Below, piece by piece: positions 1-8,608 of a stretch of DNA of 49,642 bases (the first letter of the stretch is position 1; each line of letters opens with the position of its first letter). Source of the stretch: Bradyrhizobium centrolobii (GTDB lineage: Bacteria; Pseudomonadota; Alphaproteobacteria; Rhizobiales; Xanthobacteraceae). Under the pieces are notes generated by a model. That model saw only the letters and a list, made by a program, of their open reading frames with translations. It was not told where the DNA came from and made no database searches. The stretch lies in contig NZ_LUUB01000090.1 in assembly GCF_001641635.1 (NCBI RefSeq), forward strand, positions 58,776 through 108,417. The letters run 5' to 3'. Both the position numbers and the translations under genes were made by a program.

Positions 1-1
1 C

Positions 2-142
2 CCGCCTGCGGGCTGCCGCTTCGCCGCACGCTGTCCCTTCGTCCGCGAGGTCTGCACCGAGGCGCCACCACCACTTGTCGAGGTCACCCCCGGCCACCTC
101 TCCCGCTGCATCCGCGCGCCACTCGAACTCCTGGTGTCGTGA
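2..142 (+). CDS. Oligopeptide/dipeptide ABC transporter ATPase, C-terminal end (DppD/OppD-like), partial
   Basis: The window opens inside this gene; 46 codons and a TGA remain. The visible tail has the cysteine pattern CRFAARCPF followed by two more Cys (in VREVC and SRC). This is the signature of the C-terminal oligopeptide/dipeptide transporter extension found after the nucleotide-binding domain of Dpp/Opp ATPases; in this family these Cys can hold an Fe-S cluster. The stop overlaps the ATG of the next ATPase by one base (TGATG), so the two are translationally coupled and probably form the DppD/DppF pair of one importer. The catalytic motifs lie outside the window, so the assignment rests on the tail and the context. 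Confidence 0.85.
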   Translation, partial: PPAGCRFAARCPFVREVCTEAPPPLVEVTPGHLSRCIRAPLELLVS

Positions 143-1248
143 TGGCGCTGCTCGAGGTCGAAAACCTGGTCAAGCATTTCGTCGCCAAACGTTCGCTGTT
201 CGGCCAGCCGAAAGCCATGGTCAAGGCGGTCGACGGCGTCAGCTTCACGCTCGAGGCCGGCAAGACGCTCGCCCTCGTCGGCGAATCCGGTTGCGGCAAG
301 TCGACGGTCAGCCGCCTTGTGCTGCGGCTGATCGAGCCCGACGCCGGCTCCGTCCGCTTCGACGGCCGCGATCTGCTCTCCCTCGATGCCGGCGCCTTAC
401 GCGCGTTCCGCCGCCAGGCACAGATCATCTTTCAGGACCCTTACGCTTCCCTCAACCCGCGCATGACGGTCGGCCAGATCCTCACGGAGCCGCTGACCTT
501 GCATGATCTTGTGCCGCCGCCGCAACGGCGCGCACGTGTCGATGAGCTATTGCGGCTGGTCGGGCTGGAGCCGCGGCTGGCGCGGCGCTATCCGCACGAA
601 TTCTCCGGCGGCCAGCGGCAGCGCATCGCCATTGCCCGTGCGCTCGCGGTCGAGCCGAAGCTGATCATCTGCGATGAGCCGGTCTCCGCGCTGGACGTCT
701 CGATCCGCTCGCAGATCCTCAACCTTCTGCGCGAGCTCCAGGACCGGCTCGGGCTTGCCTATATCTTCGTCTCGCATGATCTCGCGGTGGTCAAGCACAT
801 CGCCGACCGTGTCGCGGTGATGAATCTCGGCCAGATCGTCGAAACGGCGGAGGCGGATGCGCTGTTCGCTGCGCCGCGCCATCCCTATAGCCGGGCGCTG
901 CTGTCCGCGATCCCCGTGCCGCAACCCCGCGCCAAGCGAACGACGGTCCTACTGGAGGGCGAGATCCCCAGCGCGCTCAATCCACCGTCAGGTTGCCGCT
1001 TCCACACTCGCTGCCCTTACGTGATCGCGCGCTGCCGCACCGAGCCGCCGGAACTGGTGGCTGACGGCACGGGCCACGCCACCGCCTGTCACCGCGTCGC
1101 CGAGCTGCCGTCCCCCGATGCCATCCTGCCGGTCGCGGGCGGCTTTTCGCCGGCACTGACAAAATTGCTCGCGGCTTTCAGCCAAAAGGCGGAAGGCGCT
1201 GCCCCCTCCGGTGTTGGTATACAGGGTGCAACGCCTACAACGACGTAG
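142..1248 (+). CDS. Oligopeptide/dipeptide ABC transporter ATP-binding protein (DppF/OppF-like)
   Basis: Cytoplasmic ATPase of a peptide/nickel-type (Pep) ABC importer, 368 residues. Visible in order: Walker A GESGCGKST near residue 49, Q-loop in IIFQDPYASL, signature FSGGQRQR, Walker B LIICDEP and the switch His in VSHDL. The C-terminal extension carries CRFHTRCPY and further Cys, as in DppF/OppF. A GTG lies one codon upstream at 139, but the ATG at 142 overlaps the previous stop (TGATG) and is preferred. The binding-protein gene follows after 22 bases, in the order ATPase-ATPase-binding protein-permease-permease. The substrate cannot be told from sequence; this family carries peptides, nickel, glutathione or opines. 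Confidence 0.93.
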   Translation: MALLEVENLVKHFVAKRSLFGQPKAMVKAVDGVSFTLEAGKTLALVGESGCGKSTVSRLVLRLIEPDAGSVRFDGRDLLSLDAGALRAFRRQAQIIFQDPYASLNPRMTVGQILTEPLTLHDLVPPPQRRARVDELLRLVGLEPRLARRYPHEFSGGQRQRIAIARALAVEPKLIICDEPVSALDVSIRSQILNLLRELQDRLGLAYIFVSHDLAVVKHIADRVAVMNLGQIVETAEADALFAAPRHPYSRALLSAIPVPQPRAKRTTVLLEGEIPSALNPPSGCRFHTRCPYVIARCRTEPPELVADGTGHATACHRVAELPSPDAILPVAGGFSPALTKLLAAFSQKAEGAAPSGVGIQGATPTTT

Positions 1249-1270
1249 CCGCAGCAATGGGGACTGTCCG

Positions 1271-2782
1271 ATGAAGACTCTTCGCCTCGCCACAACAGCC
1301 GCCGCTTTCGTACTGTCGTTTGCGGCAGCCGCCCAGGCCCAGACTACCCTGCGTATCGGCCTTGCCGAGGACCCCGACGTCCTCGATCCGACCATGGCGC
1401 GCACCTATGTCGGACGCATCGTGTTCTCCGCATTCTGCGACAAGCTGTTCGATATCGACGAGAAGCTCAACATCGTGCCGCAGCTCGCGCTGTCGAGCGA
1501 GACCGCCGATGACGGCAAGGCCCTCGTCATCAAGCTCAGGCCCGGCGTGAAATTCCATGACGGCGAGCCCTTCGATGCCGAAGCCGCGAAATTCTCGCTT
1601 GAACGGCACCTGACGTTCCCCGGCTCCTTCCGCAAGCCCGAGCTTGCCTCGGTCGATCATGTCGATGTGGTCGATTCCCTCACCATCAAACTGGCGCTGA
1701 AGGCGCCGTTCTCGCCTCTGCTCGCGCAGCTCACCGATCGTGCCGGCATGATGGTATCGCCCAAGGCCGCGAAGGCGGCCGGCGACAAATTCGGCCTGCA
1801 TCCGGTCTGCGCCGGTCCTTACAAATTTGTTGAGCGCGTGCAGCAGGACCGCATCGTGTTCGAGAAATTCACCGACTACTGGAACAAGGACAACGTCTTT
1901 ATCGACCGCATCGTGTTCCAGCCGATCGTCGACGCCACCGTGCGGCTGGCGAATCTGAAATCGGGCGGGCTCGACCTGATCGAACGCGTGCTCGCTACCG
2001 ATCTCAAGGAGGTGCGCGCGGATTCGCGGCTGAAGGTCGCAACCGCGATCGAGCTCGGCTATCAGGGCGTCACGCTCAACATCGGCAAGGACAAAGCCAA
2101 AGGTCCCCTCAGCCAGTCCGCAAAAATTCGGCAGGCGCTCGATCGAGCGATCGACCGTGACGCAATCAACCAGGTCGTGTTCAACGGCGAGTTCCAGCCT
2201 GGCAATCAATGGGTCAATCCGGGCCATCCCTACTATCAGAAGTCGCTTCCGCTGCGTGCCCGCAATGTGGAGAAGGCCAAGGCGCTACTGAAGGAAGCCG
2301 GCGTTACGCCGCCGGTCAGCGTCGACTTCCTGGTGCCGAAAGGCGCCGAGACGGAAACGCCGGCCCAGGTGATCCAGTCGATGGCCGCGGAGGCCGGATT
2401 TGATCTGAAGATCCGTCTCACCGAATTCGCAACGGGCCTCAAGCAGGCCGAGGCCGGCGATTACCAGGCCTATATGCTTGCCTGGAGCGGACGTGTCGAT
2501 CCCGACGGCAATAGCTACGTCTTCCTCCACAGCGACGCCCCGCAGAATTACAGCGGGTGGAACAACGCGCAGGCTGACCAGGCCTTGGATGAAGCCAGGC
2601 TGGTCACCGACCCGGCAAAGCGCAAGGCCATCTACGAACGCCTCGCGAACCTGGTCCAGGACGAGGAGCCAATCCTCTATCTCTACCACCGCCGTATCAT
2701 CATCGCGCATACGACCAAGCTCGAAGGCTACAAACAGATGCCCGACGGCCTCGTGCGCGTGATCGGGCTCAAGCTGAAGTGA
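1271..2782 (+). CDS. ABC transporter substrate-binding protein, family 5 (DppA/OppA type)
   Basis: Periplasmic solute receptor of the peptide-type importer, 503 residues, the normal size for the family. The start at 1271 gives a clear Sec signal peptide (MKTLR, then an Ala/Val-rich core, cleavage after AQAQ near residue 20-22); the in-frame extension upstream has no signal character. The mature start TTLRIGLAEDPDVLDP and the motif LRPGVKFHDGEPFDAE are typical of SBP_bac_5. The gene sits between the ATPases and the permeases, with DppB only 10 bases downstream. The ligand is unknown; the pocket resembles general dipeptide/oligopeptide receptors and no metal-binding motif stands out. Confidence 0.92.
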   Translation: MKTLRLATTAAAFVLSFAAAAQAQTTLRIGLAEDPDVLDPTMARTYVGRIVFSAFCDKLFDIDEKLNIVPQLALSSETADDGKALVIKLRPGVKFHDGEPFDAEAAKFSLERHLTFPGSFRKPELASVDHVDVVDSLTIKLALKAPFSPLLAQLTDRAGMMVSPKAAKAAGDKFGLHPVCAGPYKFVERVQQDRIVFEKFTDYWNKDNVFIDRIVFQPIVDATVRLANLKSGGLDLIERVLATDLKEVRADSRLKVATAIELGYQGVTLNIGKDKAKGPLSQSAKIRQALDRAIDRDAINQVVFNGEFQPGNQWVNPGHPYYQKSLPLRARNVEKAKALLKEAGVTPPVSVDFLVPKGAETETPAQVIQSMAAEAGFDLKIRLTEFATGLKQAEAGDYQAYMLAWSGRVDPDGNSYVFLHSDAPQNYSGWNNAQADQALDEARLVTDPAKRKAIYERLANLVQDEEPILYLYHRRIIIAHTTKLEGYKQMPDGLVRVIGLKLK

Positions 2783-2792
2783 CGTTGAGAGG

Positions 2793-3734
2793 ATGCTGAA
2801 CTTCCTCGCCCGGCGTCTTGCCCAGATCGTACCGACGCTGTTCTTTGTCTCCGTTCTGATCTTCTCGCTCCAGCAATTGCTGCCGGGCGATCCCGCGCTG
2901 GTGATGGCGGGCGAAGAGCGCGATCCAGCAGTGATCGAGCAAATCCGCCATCAATACCGGCTCGACCAGCCGATTCCGGTGCAATACGCCTACTGGGTCG
3001 GCGGCGTGCTCAGGGGCGATTTCGGCGAGTCGCTGCGCAATAAGATGCCGGTGCGCGAGCTGATCGCGCAGAAGCTTCCCGTCACGCTGCAGCTCGGCTC
3101 CATGGCGATCCTGATCGCGGTCCTGATCGGCATTCCCGCTGGCATCGTCGCCGCGGTGAAGAAAGGCACCGCCTGGGACTATGGCGCGAACCTGTTCGCG
3201 CTGTGGGGCATCTCGACGCCGAATTTCTGGCTCGGCATCATGCTGATCTTCCTGTTCTCGATCGAGCTCGGCTGGCTGCCGGCCTCGGGCTACGTGTCGC
3301 TGACGGAGAACTGGCGCGCGAGCATTGCCGCTACCATCATGCCCGCCTTCGTGCTCGGCAACGCGATTGCCGCGATCCTGATGCGGCATACCCGCAGCGC
3401 CATGCTGCAGGTGCTGGAAAGCGACTATGTCCGCACCGCGCGCGCGAAGGGACTACTGGAGCGCTCCGTGATCCTCAAGCACGCGATGCGCAACGCGCTG
3501 ACACCGGTGATCACGCTCGGCGCGCTGGAGCTCGGCACGCTATTATCCGGCGCCGTGCTGACCGAGCAGATCTTTTCCATTCCCGGCTTCGGTAAGCTGA
3601 TCGTGGATGCCGTCTTCAACCGCGACTACGCCGTCGTGCAGGGCGTGGTGCTGGTGACGGCGACGATCTACATCACGCTCAACCTGATTGCCGACATCGC
3701 CTATATCCTCGTCAATCCGCGGCTGAGGGGCTAG
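2793..3734 (+). CDS. ABC transporter permease, DppB-type
   Basis: Inner-membrane subunit of the Pep-family importer, 313 residues with about six membrane segments. The N-terminus MLNFLARRLAQIVPTLFFVS and the next segment (LPGDPALVMAGEE, then a Gln/Asp-rich linker) are characteristic of DppB/OppB. The EAA loop that docks on the ATPase is visible as SDYVRTARAKGL near residue 210, followed by the conserved ALTPVITLGALELGTLLSGA segment. It starts 10 bases after the binding-protein stop and ends 3 bases before DppC, so it lies in the same transcript and would form a heterodimer with it. Confidence 0.94.
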   Translation: MLNFLARRLAQIVPTLFFVSVLIFSLQQLLPGDPALVMAGEERDPAVIEQIRHQYRLDQPIPVQYAYWVGGVLRGDFGESLRNKMPVRELIAQKLPVTLQLGSMAILIAVLIGIPAGIVAAVKKGTAWDYGANLFALWGISTPNFWLGIMLIFLFSIELGWLPASGYVSLTENWRASIAATIMPAFVLGNAIAAILMRHTRSAMLQVLESDYVRTARAKGLLERSVILKHAMRNALTPVITLGALELGTLLSGAVLTEQIFSIPGFGKLIVDAVFNRDYAVVQGVVLVTATIYITLNLIADIAYILVNPRLRG

Positions 3735-3737
3735 GCC

Positions 3738-4625
3738 ATGACCGACGCCGCGCTCACGGCCAGCCCCGCCGCCGAGACCAGCGAGCTGGAGAGCCCTGCG
3801 CGCCGGGCACGTCGGCGCCTGTTCAAGCGCAAAGCCGCGGTCGCAGGCCTCATCGTGCTCTGCTTCTTCATCGCCCTTGCGCTGTTTGCACCGCTGATCG
3901 TGCCCTACGATCCCATCGCGACGAGTTGGGGCCTGGTCCGAAAGCCGCCCACGGCGCTGCACTGGTTCGGCACCGACGAGCTCGGCCGCGATATCTTGAG
4001 CCGGGTCGTCTACGGCGCACGCACATCGCTGCTCGCGGGCCTGATCTCGGTCGCGATCGCGCTCGGCATCGGCGTGCCGCTTGGTCTTCTCGCCGGCTAT
4101 CGTGGCGGCTTCATTGATGCGCTGATCAGCCGCATCACGGACGCAATGCTAGCCTGCCCGTTCCTGATCCTCGCGATCGCGCTCGCGGCATTCCTTGGGC
4201 CCAGCCTCGGCAACGCCATGATCGCCATCGGCATCTCGGCGACGCCGGTGTTCATCCGCCTGACCCGCGGCCAGGTCCTGAGTGTCAAGGCCGAGGACTA
4301 TGTCGAAGCGGCGCGTGCGCTCGGCAATCCGCCCTGGCGGATTGCCTTCGCTCATATCCTGCCGAACATCCTTCCGGCGCTGCTGGTGCAGGCGACGCTC
4401 TCGATCGCCGCTGCGATCATCGCCGAGGCTGCGCTGTCGTTCCTCGGCCTCGGCCAGCAGCCGCCGGCGCCGTCCTGGGGCAGCATGCTCAACGCCGCGC
4501 AACGCTTCCTGACGCAAGCGCCCTGGATGGCGATCTGGCCGGGCCTCGCAATCTTCCTGGTGGTGCTATCACTGAACCTGCTGGGCGACGGCCTGCGTGA
4601 CGCGCTCGATCCACGCCAGCGCTAG
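3738..4625 (+). CDS. ABC transporter permease, DppC-type
   Basis: Second membrane subunit of the peptide-type importer, 295 residues. It has the long cytoplasmic N-terminus of DppC proteins, the first helix AAVAGLIVLCFFIALALF, the periplasmic motif HWFGTDELGRDILSRVVYGAR that defines the family, and an EAA loop (EDYVEAARALG) near residue 190 followed by HILPNILPALLV. It is the last gene of the operon: the stop at 4625 is followed by palindromic repeat DNA and then the IS element, with no further same-strand transporter gene. Confidence 0.94.
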   Translation: MTDAALTASPAAETSELESPARRARRRLFKRKAAVAGLIVLCFFIALALFAPLIVPYDPIATSWGLVRKPPTALHWFGTDELGRDILSRVVYGARTSLLAGLISVAIALGIGVPLGLLAGYRGGFIDALISRITDAMLACPFLILAIALAAFLGPSLGNAMIAIGISATPVFIRLTRGQVLSVKAEDYVEAARALGNPPWRIAFAHILPNILPALLVQATLSIAAAIIAEAALSFLGLGQQPPAPSWGSMLNAAQRFLTQAPWMAIWPGLAIFLVVLSLNLLGDGLRDALDPRQR

Positions 4626-4805
4626 AGCAAGATGAAATCTGATTAGATTGCTGCCAGGCGGAGAACTCGGTTCACCTCTCCCGTAGGGAGAGGTCGGATC
4701 GCATCGAGAGATGCGATCCGGGTGAGGGGTTACAGCCTCACCGAACGCTGCGGCCCCTCACCCGGATTGCTTCGCAATCCGACCTCTCCCCGCTGGGGAG
4801 AGGTG
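4624..4805. repeat. Mosaic palindromic intergenic repeat
   Basis: Immediately after dppC comes an AT-rich stretch (TAGAGCAAGATGAAATCTGA) of the kind repeated between genes in Bradyrhizobium. From 4673 to 4805 it is followed by a large imperfect palindrome. The left half reads CACCTCTCCC...GATGCGATCCGGGTGAGGGG and the right half repeats it inverted (CCCCTCACCCGGATTG...GGGGAGAGGTG), each half containing its own small hairpin. As RNA it would fold into a long stem able to stop or protect the dpp transcript. Family copy number is established knowledge of such genomes, not something shown here. Confidence 0.75.
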
Positions 4806-4819
4806 AAACCGAGGTCCTG

Positions 4820-4864
4820 ACCGGCTACATGGGTAACAGAATAGACCGACGACATGGGTAACAG
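4820..4864 (+). repeat. Left terminal inverted repeat of the IS481-family element
   Basis: This 45-base end matches the reverse complement of 6133-6177 at about 38 positions. It contains two copies of ACATGGGTAACAG, at 4827-4839 and 4852-4864, so each end offers two equal protein-binding motifs 25 bases apart. Confidence 0.85.
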
Positions 4865-4894
4865 GTCAACTGATCGGCGAGGAGGACCTTGCCG

Positions 4895-6118
4895 ATGGGG
4901 TGGATGGAGACCTGTGCCGTGGATGAACGGATGCGGTTCATGCTTGCGATCGAGAGGGGTGACGAAACGATTGCGTCGGCATGTCGGCGTTTCAACATCA
5001 GCCGAAAGACCGGCTATAAGTGGCTTGGACGTTATCGCGAGGCGGGGTTTGCGGGGCTGCTGGACCAATCGCGAGCGCCGCTGCATCATCCTCGGGCGAT
5101 CAGTGGGAGGATCGCCGAGCGCTGCCTTGAGGTGCGGCGGGCGCATCCAACCTGGGGACCGGTGAAGGTGCGAGCTCGTCTGGAACGCCGCTGGCCGGGG
5201 ACGGATTGGCCTGCAGCAAGCACAATCGGAGCGCTGTTTGACCGCGAGGGCCTGACGGTGAAGCGCAAGATGCGCCGGCGCAGTCCGCCGTCGAGCGCAC
5301 CCTTTGCCCATTGTGAGGCTGCCAACGACGTCTGGTGTATCGACTTCAAGGGCTGGTTCTTGACCGGGGACGGCAAGCGCTGTGAGCCGCTGACACTGAC
5401 TGATGCCCATAGCCGCTATCTTCTACGCTGTCAGGCCTTGCCTCGCGCGGACACCGAGCACGTCTGGCCGGTGCTCGATGCGGCATTCCGTGAGTTCGGG
5501 CTGCCGTATCACATGCGCTCGGACAACGGCTCGCCGTTCGCTTCGCGGGGTGCCGGCGGCCTGTCGAGGTTATCCGTGCTGTTGATCAAGGCTGGCGTAA
5601 CGCCGGAGCGCATAGCTCCCGGCAAGCCGCAGCAGAACGGCCGCCACGAGCGCATGCATCTGACCTTGTTGCAGGAGGTTGCCAGCCCGCCGGCGCGCAG
5701 CATGCGCGAGCAGCTCAAGCGCCTGCGGGAGTTCCAGCGGCTGTACAACGACGAGCGTCCTCACCAGGCGCTCGAGAACGCCACGCCGGCCGATTGCTAT
5801 CAGGCTTCCACGCGCCGGTTCGATGGCATCCTGCGCGAGCCGGAATATGACGATGACCACGAGGTGCGCCGCGTCCGTCACAACGGCGAGATCAAGCTGA
5901 ACGGCAACATGATCTACATCAGCGCAGCTTTGGTTGGCGAACCGATCGTCCTTGCCGAGAACGAGGATGGTTGGACCGTCAGCTATGGACCGATCGTGCT
6001 CGGGACCATCGCGCACGGTGACGACCGGTTACAGCAACCAAAACGCAAGGGCTGTGGACTTGTGGGCAACGCTGCGCGTTCCCCACAGGGTCCACAGCCC
6101 CAACAGCAACAGACCTGA
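4895..6118 (+). CDS. IS481-family transposase
   Basis: DDE transposase of 407 residues. The N-terminal helix-turn-helix is in FMLAIERGDETIASACRRFN followed by ISRKTGYKWLGRY (residues 12-46). An HTH_29/HTH_32-like region follows, then an rve integrase core with the catalytic acids in WCIDFKGWF, MRSDNGSPF and QQNGRHERMHL. The phrase RPHQALENATPADCY near residue 290 is the usual C-terminal motif of the family. The start at ATG 4895 is chosen because GGAGGA lies 8 bases upstream; a TTG at 4889 is possible. There is no frameshift and all three catalytic acids are present, so the protein may be active. It ends 14 bases before the right inverted repeat. Confidence 0.93.
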   Translation: MGWMETCAVDERMRFMLAIERGDETIASACRRFNISRKTGYKWLGRYREAGFAGLLDQSRAPLHHPRAISGRIAERCLEVRRAHPTWGPVKVRARLERRWPGTDWPAASTIGALFDREGLTVKRKMRRRSPPSSAPFAHCEAANDVWCIDFKGWFLTGDGKRCEPLTLTDAHSRYLLRCQALPRADTEHVWPVLDAAFREFGLPYHMRSDNGSPFASRGAGGLSRLSVLLIKAGVTPERIAPGKPQQNGRHERMHLTLLQEVASPPARSMREQLKRLREFQRLYNDERPHQALENATPADCYQASTRRFDGILREPEYDDDHEVRRVRHNGEIKLNGNMIYISAALVGEPIVLAENEDGWTVSYGPIVLGTIAHGDDRLQQPKRKGCGLVGNAARSPQGPQPQQQQT

Positions 6119-6132
6119 ACGAAACGAGAATT

Positions 6133-6177
6133 GTGTTACCCATGTCGTCGGTTTGAACTGTTACCTATGTTGCCGGT
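6133..6177 (-). repeat. Right terminal inverted repeat of the IS481-family element
   Basis: Reverse complement partner of 4820-4864. On the minus strand it reads ACCGGCAACATAGGTAACAG, then a second motif ACATGGGTAACAC. The inner motif is nearly identical to the left end, and the outer copy has one change (ACATAGG for ACATGGG). Confidence 0.85.
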
Positions 6178-6218
6178 TGCACACCGAGACGGTCGATCAG
6201 ACCTAATCTCATCACGCA

Positions 6219-6962
6219 CTAGATCACGACCTCGCGCATCACGCGCCGGCAGTCCATCTCATATTCGAGATCGACCACCGGCGGACGCGCGAAGTGCCAA
6301 GTGAGGCCCGAGCGCAGCGCGCCGCGGCGGACCAGCTCGTCCGCCAGCGCGTGATGGAAATCGTGCACTGAATAAGCCTGTACGCCCGTGGTGTCCTTCC
6401 AGCCGAAACCGAAGGCGGTCAACCGGGTTTCCATCTGTGACGTCGTGAAGCGCACCTTCTCCCGCAGGCCCTCCGGGCTGAGGTCACGGTAGCGCACGGT
6501 GCGTTCGACATAGCTGCCGCTGCCCTCGCGTGCTTCGGCCCCACCCGCGATCACGAAGGTCGGCGTCTTCGACCCCGTCGGCCTCGTGAAGGAGAATGCA
6601 TAGAATGACGGCTCGGACGGCGGATCGATCTCGGGACAGACGTTGCTGCGCGCCACCGGATTGGTCGTTCCGTCGAAGATGCCCCATTCGGAGAGCGTCT
6701 TCACGTAGTGCAGGTTGAACGCGCGAAAGCCCTCTTCGCTGAACGCTGCCGGCGAGCGCAGCTCGCAGGCGCAGAAGGCAGTCAGCGGACGCCCGGTGTC
6801 CTGGATAAACTTCGCTGCGCGCGCAAATCCTTCAGCCAGCGGCACCAGCCGATCGAACCGGACCCGCTCGATCTCATAGCCATCATCTGCCGCGGCGCCG
6901 GCCGAATACTGGAATACGGACGGAATGAAACGATAATTACCGGCAGAGAATTCGCGCGTCAT
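6219..6962 (-). CDS. Conserved protein resembling CnbZ-type 2-aminomuconate deaminase (RidA-like fold)
   Basis: Protein of 247 residues without signal peptide or membrane segment. Segments such as YRFIPSVFQYSAGAAADDGY, PLTAFCACELRSPAAF and VARSNVCPEIDPP recall proteins annotated as 2-amino-5-chloromuconate deaminase CnbZ, which have duplicated RidA/YjgF-like folds. This is from memory of the family, so the enzymatic role is tentative. The ATG at 6962 is preferred over the TTG two codons upstream because AGGAG lies 6 bases before it. It is the last gene of a minus-strand operon, starting 9 bases after the cyclase stop, so it may be made together with the sensor system. The IS element lies just downstream. 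Confidence 0.55.
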   Translation of the reverse strand: MTREFSAGNYRFIPSVFQYSAGAAADDGYEIERVRFDRLVPLAEGFARAAKFIQDTGRPLTAFCACELRSPAAFSEEGFRAFNLHYVKTLSEWGIFDGTTNPVARSNVCPEIDPPSEPSFYAFSFTRPTGSKTPTFVIAGGAEAREGSGSYVERTVRYRDLSPEGLREKVRFTTSQMETRLTAFGFGWKDTTGVQAYSVHDFHHALADELVRRGALRSGLTWHFARPPVVDLEYEMDCRRVMREVVI

Positions 6963-6971
6963 GTCCAACTC

Positions 6972-8222
6972 CTATTCCAGTTGCATGCGGACGCCCTTGG
7001 CGCCGTTGAGCAGGCGCTTGAGATGAAGGCCGGCCAGGGGATCGCCGGCATGCACGCCGATCAGTGCGGCGAAGGCGGGCATGGCCGCAGAATCGCCTGC
7101 CTCCAGCTTGGCAAAGGCCTCCGAATATTGCGCCGTTGCCGGCGCTTCGAATCTTGCCGGCGGCAGCGGCTCGAATGCACGCAGGGGCTCGCTGCGCCCG
7201 CGCAACATCAGATCGCCCACGGGGCGTCCCTGAAAATTCTCGGCACTCCCAGCAACACTCGCACTGACGCAAATCCGCGTGCCCAGATACTTGTTGGCGG
7301 CTTCCAGCCGCGCCGCGATATTAATCGTATCGCCATAGGCGGTGTAGTCGAAGAAGCGATTGCCGCCGAAATTGCCGACCAGTGCGGGGCCGGAATGGAC
7401 GCCGATGCGGGTCGTTCCGAAATTCACACCCTTCGTCTTCTGGCGAGCGCAAAAATCCTCAGCCCAGGCGTCGAGATCATGGGCACAGGCGACCGCTCGC
7501 GTCGCATAATCCGGCTGGTCGCCGGGCGCGTTGAACAGCACCTGGATCGCGTCGCCGATGATCTTGGCAACCGTTCCCTCATGCGCGAAGACGACCTCGG
7601 CCATTCCACCGACATATTCGTTGAGGAGCGCCCCGAGCGCCTCGGGTGGTGCACTCTCGATCAGTGACGTGAAGCCGGTGATGTCGGTGAAGATGGTCGC
7701 GACCTCGCGCCACTGCACCTCCATCCCGTCGCCCTCGCCGCTTGCCGCCAGTCGTTTGGCAAGCTCCGGCGAGAAATGGCGCGACAGGGCAGCATGAGCC
7801 CGCTCTGCCTCCATCTGACGCCGCCGCACCTCCCGCAGCATCTCGATATGGCGGAGGGTCTTCTCGATCGTCGTCTCAAGGTCGACGAAGTCGATCGGCT
7901 TGGTGAGGAAATCAAATGCACCGCGGTTCATGGCGGTGCGGATGTTGCTCATGTCCCCATAGGCGGAAAGGATGATGGTCGACTTCTTGTCCTCGGCTTC
8001 CTGGAGCTTTTGCAACAGCGACAGCCCGTCCATCCGCGGCATGTTGATGTCGGAGACGACCATGTCGACATGCGGATGCTGCGCGATCGACTCCAGGGCC
8101 TCGACGCCGTCGCGCGCGAACATGAAGTTGACCAGCCCCTCGCGAAGCTGCCTGCGGAATTTTTGCAGGACCAGTGCCTCGAGGTCGGGCTCGTCGTCGA
8201 CGAAGAGGATGGTCGCCGTCAT
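6972..8222 (-). CDS. Response regulator fused to class III adenylate/guanylate cyclase
   Basis: Cytoplasmic output protein of 416 residues. Residues 1-125 are a CheY receiver with the acidic pair D10/E11, phospho-acceptor D58 in VSDINMPRMDG and K108 in LTKPID. A helical linker (120-165, REVRRRQMEAERAHAAL) follows. Residues 170-360 form a class III cyclase domain with metal ligands D180 (IFTDITGF) and D224 (KIIGDAIQ) and the motif FFDYTAYGDTINIAARLE. The Lys before IIGDA favours ATP over GTP as substrate, but this is inference. The start overlaps the preceding receiver gene by ATGA. Phosphorylation by the adjacent kinase would be expected to switch cyclic nucleotide synthesis. Confidence 0.92.
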   Translation of the reverse strand: MTATILFVDDEPDLEALVLQKFRRQLREGLVNFMFARDGVEALESIAQHPHVDMVVSDINMPRMDGLSLLQKLQEAEDKKSTIILSAYGDMSNIRTAMNRGAFDFLTKPIDFVDLETTIEKTLRHIEMLREVRRRQMEAERAHAALSRHFSPELAKRLAASGEGDGMEVQWREVATIFTDITGFTSLIESAPPEALGALLNEYVGGMAEVVFAHEGTVAKIIGDAIQVLFNAPGDQPDYATRAVACAHDLDAWAEDFCARQKTKGVNFGTTRIGVHSGPALVGNFGGNRFFDYTAYGDTINIAARLEAANKYLGTRICVSASVAGSAENFQGRPVGDLMLRGRSEPLRAFEPLPPARFEAPATAQYSEAFAKLEAGDSAAMPAFAALIGVHAGDPLAGLHLKRLLNGAKGVRMQLE

Positions 8223-8608
8223 GCCGCCTGCTCGAGCCGCGTGTCGATCTCCTGGCGCAGCTGCGCGAAGTCGATCGGCTTGGTGAGGAGCCCGACGGCG
8301 CCCCGCTCGATCGCCTTCCTGTGCGTCTCGGCGTCGCCATAAGCCGTGATCATGATGACGGGAACGTGCGGATATTCGGCCCGCACCTTCGGCAGCATGT
8401 CGAGTCCGCTCATGCCGGGCATGTTGATGTCGGACAGGATCAGGATCAACGCGGGATCGCGGACCTCGGCGGCGCGCCTGAGCGCATCGGGCGCGGAGGG
8501 AGCAAACTCCATCTGGAAGCGGCCGGCGCGCAGGTCGCGCCGGAACTGCTGACGGAACAGCGCCTCGACGTCGGGCTCGTCATCGACGACCAGGATATAA
8601 ACGTTCAA
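8219..8608 (-). CDS. Single-domain response regulator (CheY-like receiver)
   Basis: Stand-alone receiver of 129 residues with DDEPD at 9-13, phospho-acceptor D60 in LSDINMPGMSG, Thr88 and K110 in LLTKPID. There is no output domain, so it probably works as a phosphate shuttle or sink, or by protein contact. The start is a TTG at 8608, supported by GGAGG 6 bases upstream and by a four-base overlap (TTGA) with the kinase stop; it overlaps the cyclase start by ATGA. It is closely related to the receiver part of the next gene (shared VDDEPD, FRRQLR-type helix and SDINMP loop), which suggests duplication. Confidence 0.92.
   Translation of the reverse strand: MNVYILVVDDEPDVEALFRQQFRRDLRAGRFQMEFAPSAPDALRRAAEVRDPALILILSDINMPGMSGLDMLPKVRAEYPHVPVIMITAYGDAETHRKAIERGAVGLLTKPIDFAQLRQEIDTRLEQAA

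Larger units (their letters stand above)
4814..6182 (+). mobile_element. IS481-family insertion sequence, apparently intact
   Basis: About 1.37 kb. It is bounded by long imperfect inverted repeats (4820-4864 and 6133-6177) and carries one transposase gene reading left to right. The hexamer ACCGAG lies just outside both ends (4808-4813 and 6183-6188) in direct orientation and could be the target duplication. If so, the outermost bases of the element are those between the hexamers, although these tips do not match each other well; the exact ends are therefore uncertain by a few bases. The element sits between the repeat after dppC and the end of the minus-strand signalling operon and interrupts no recognisable gene. 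Confidence 0.8.
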
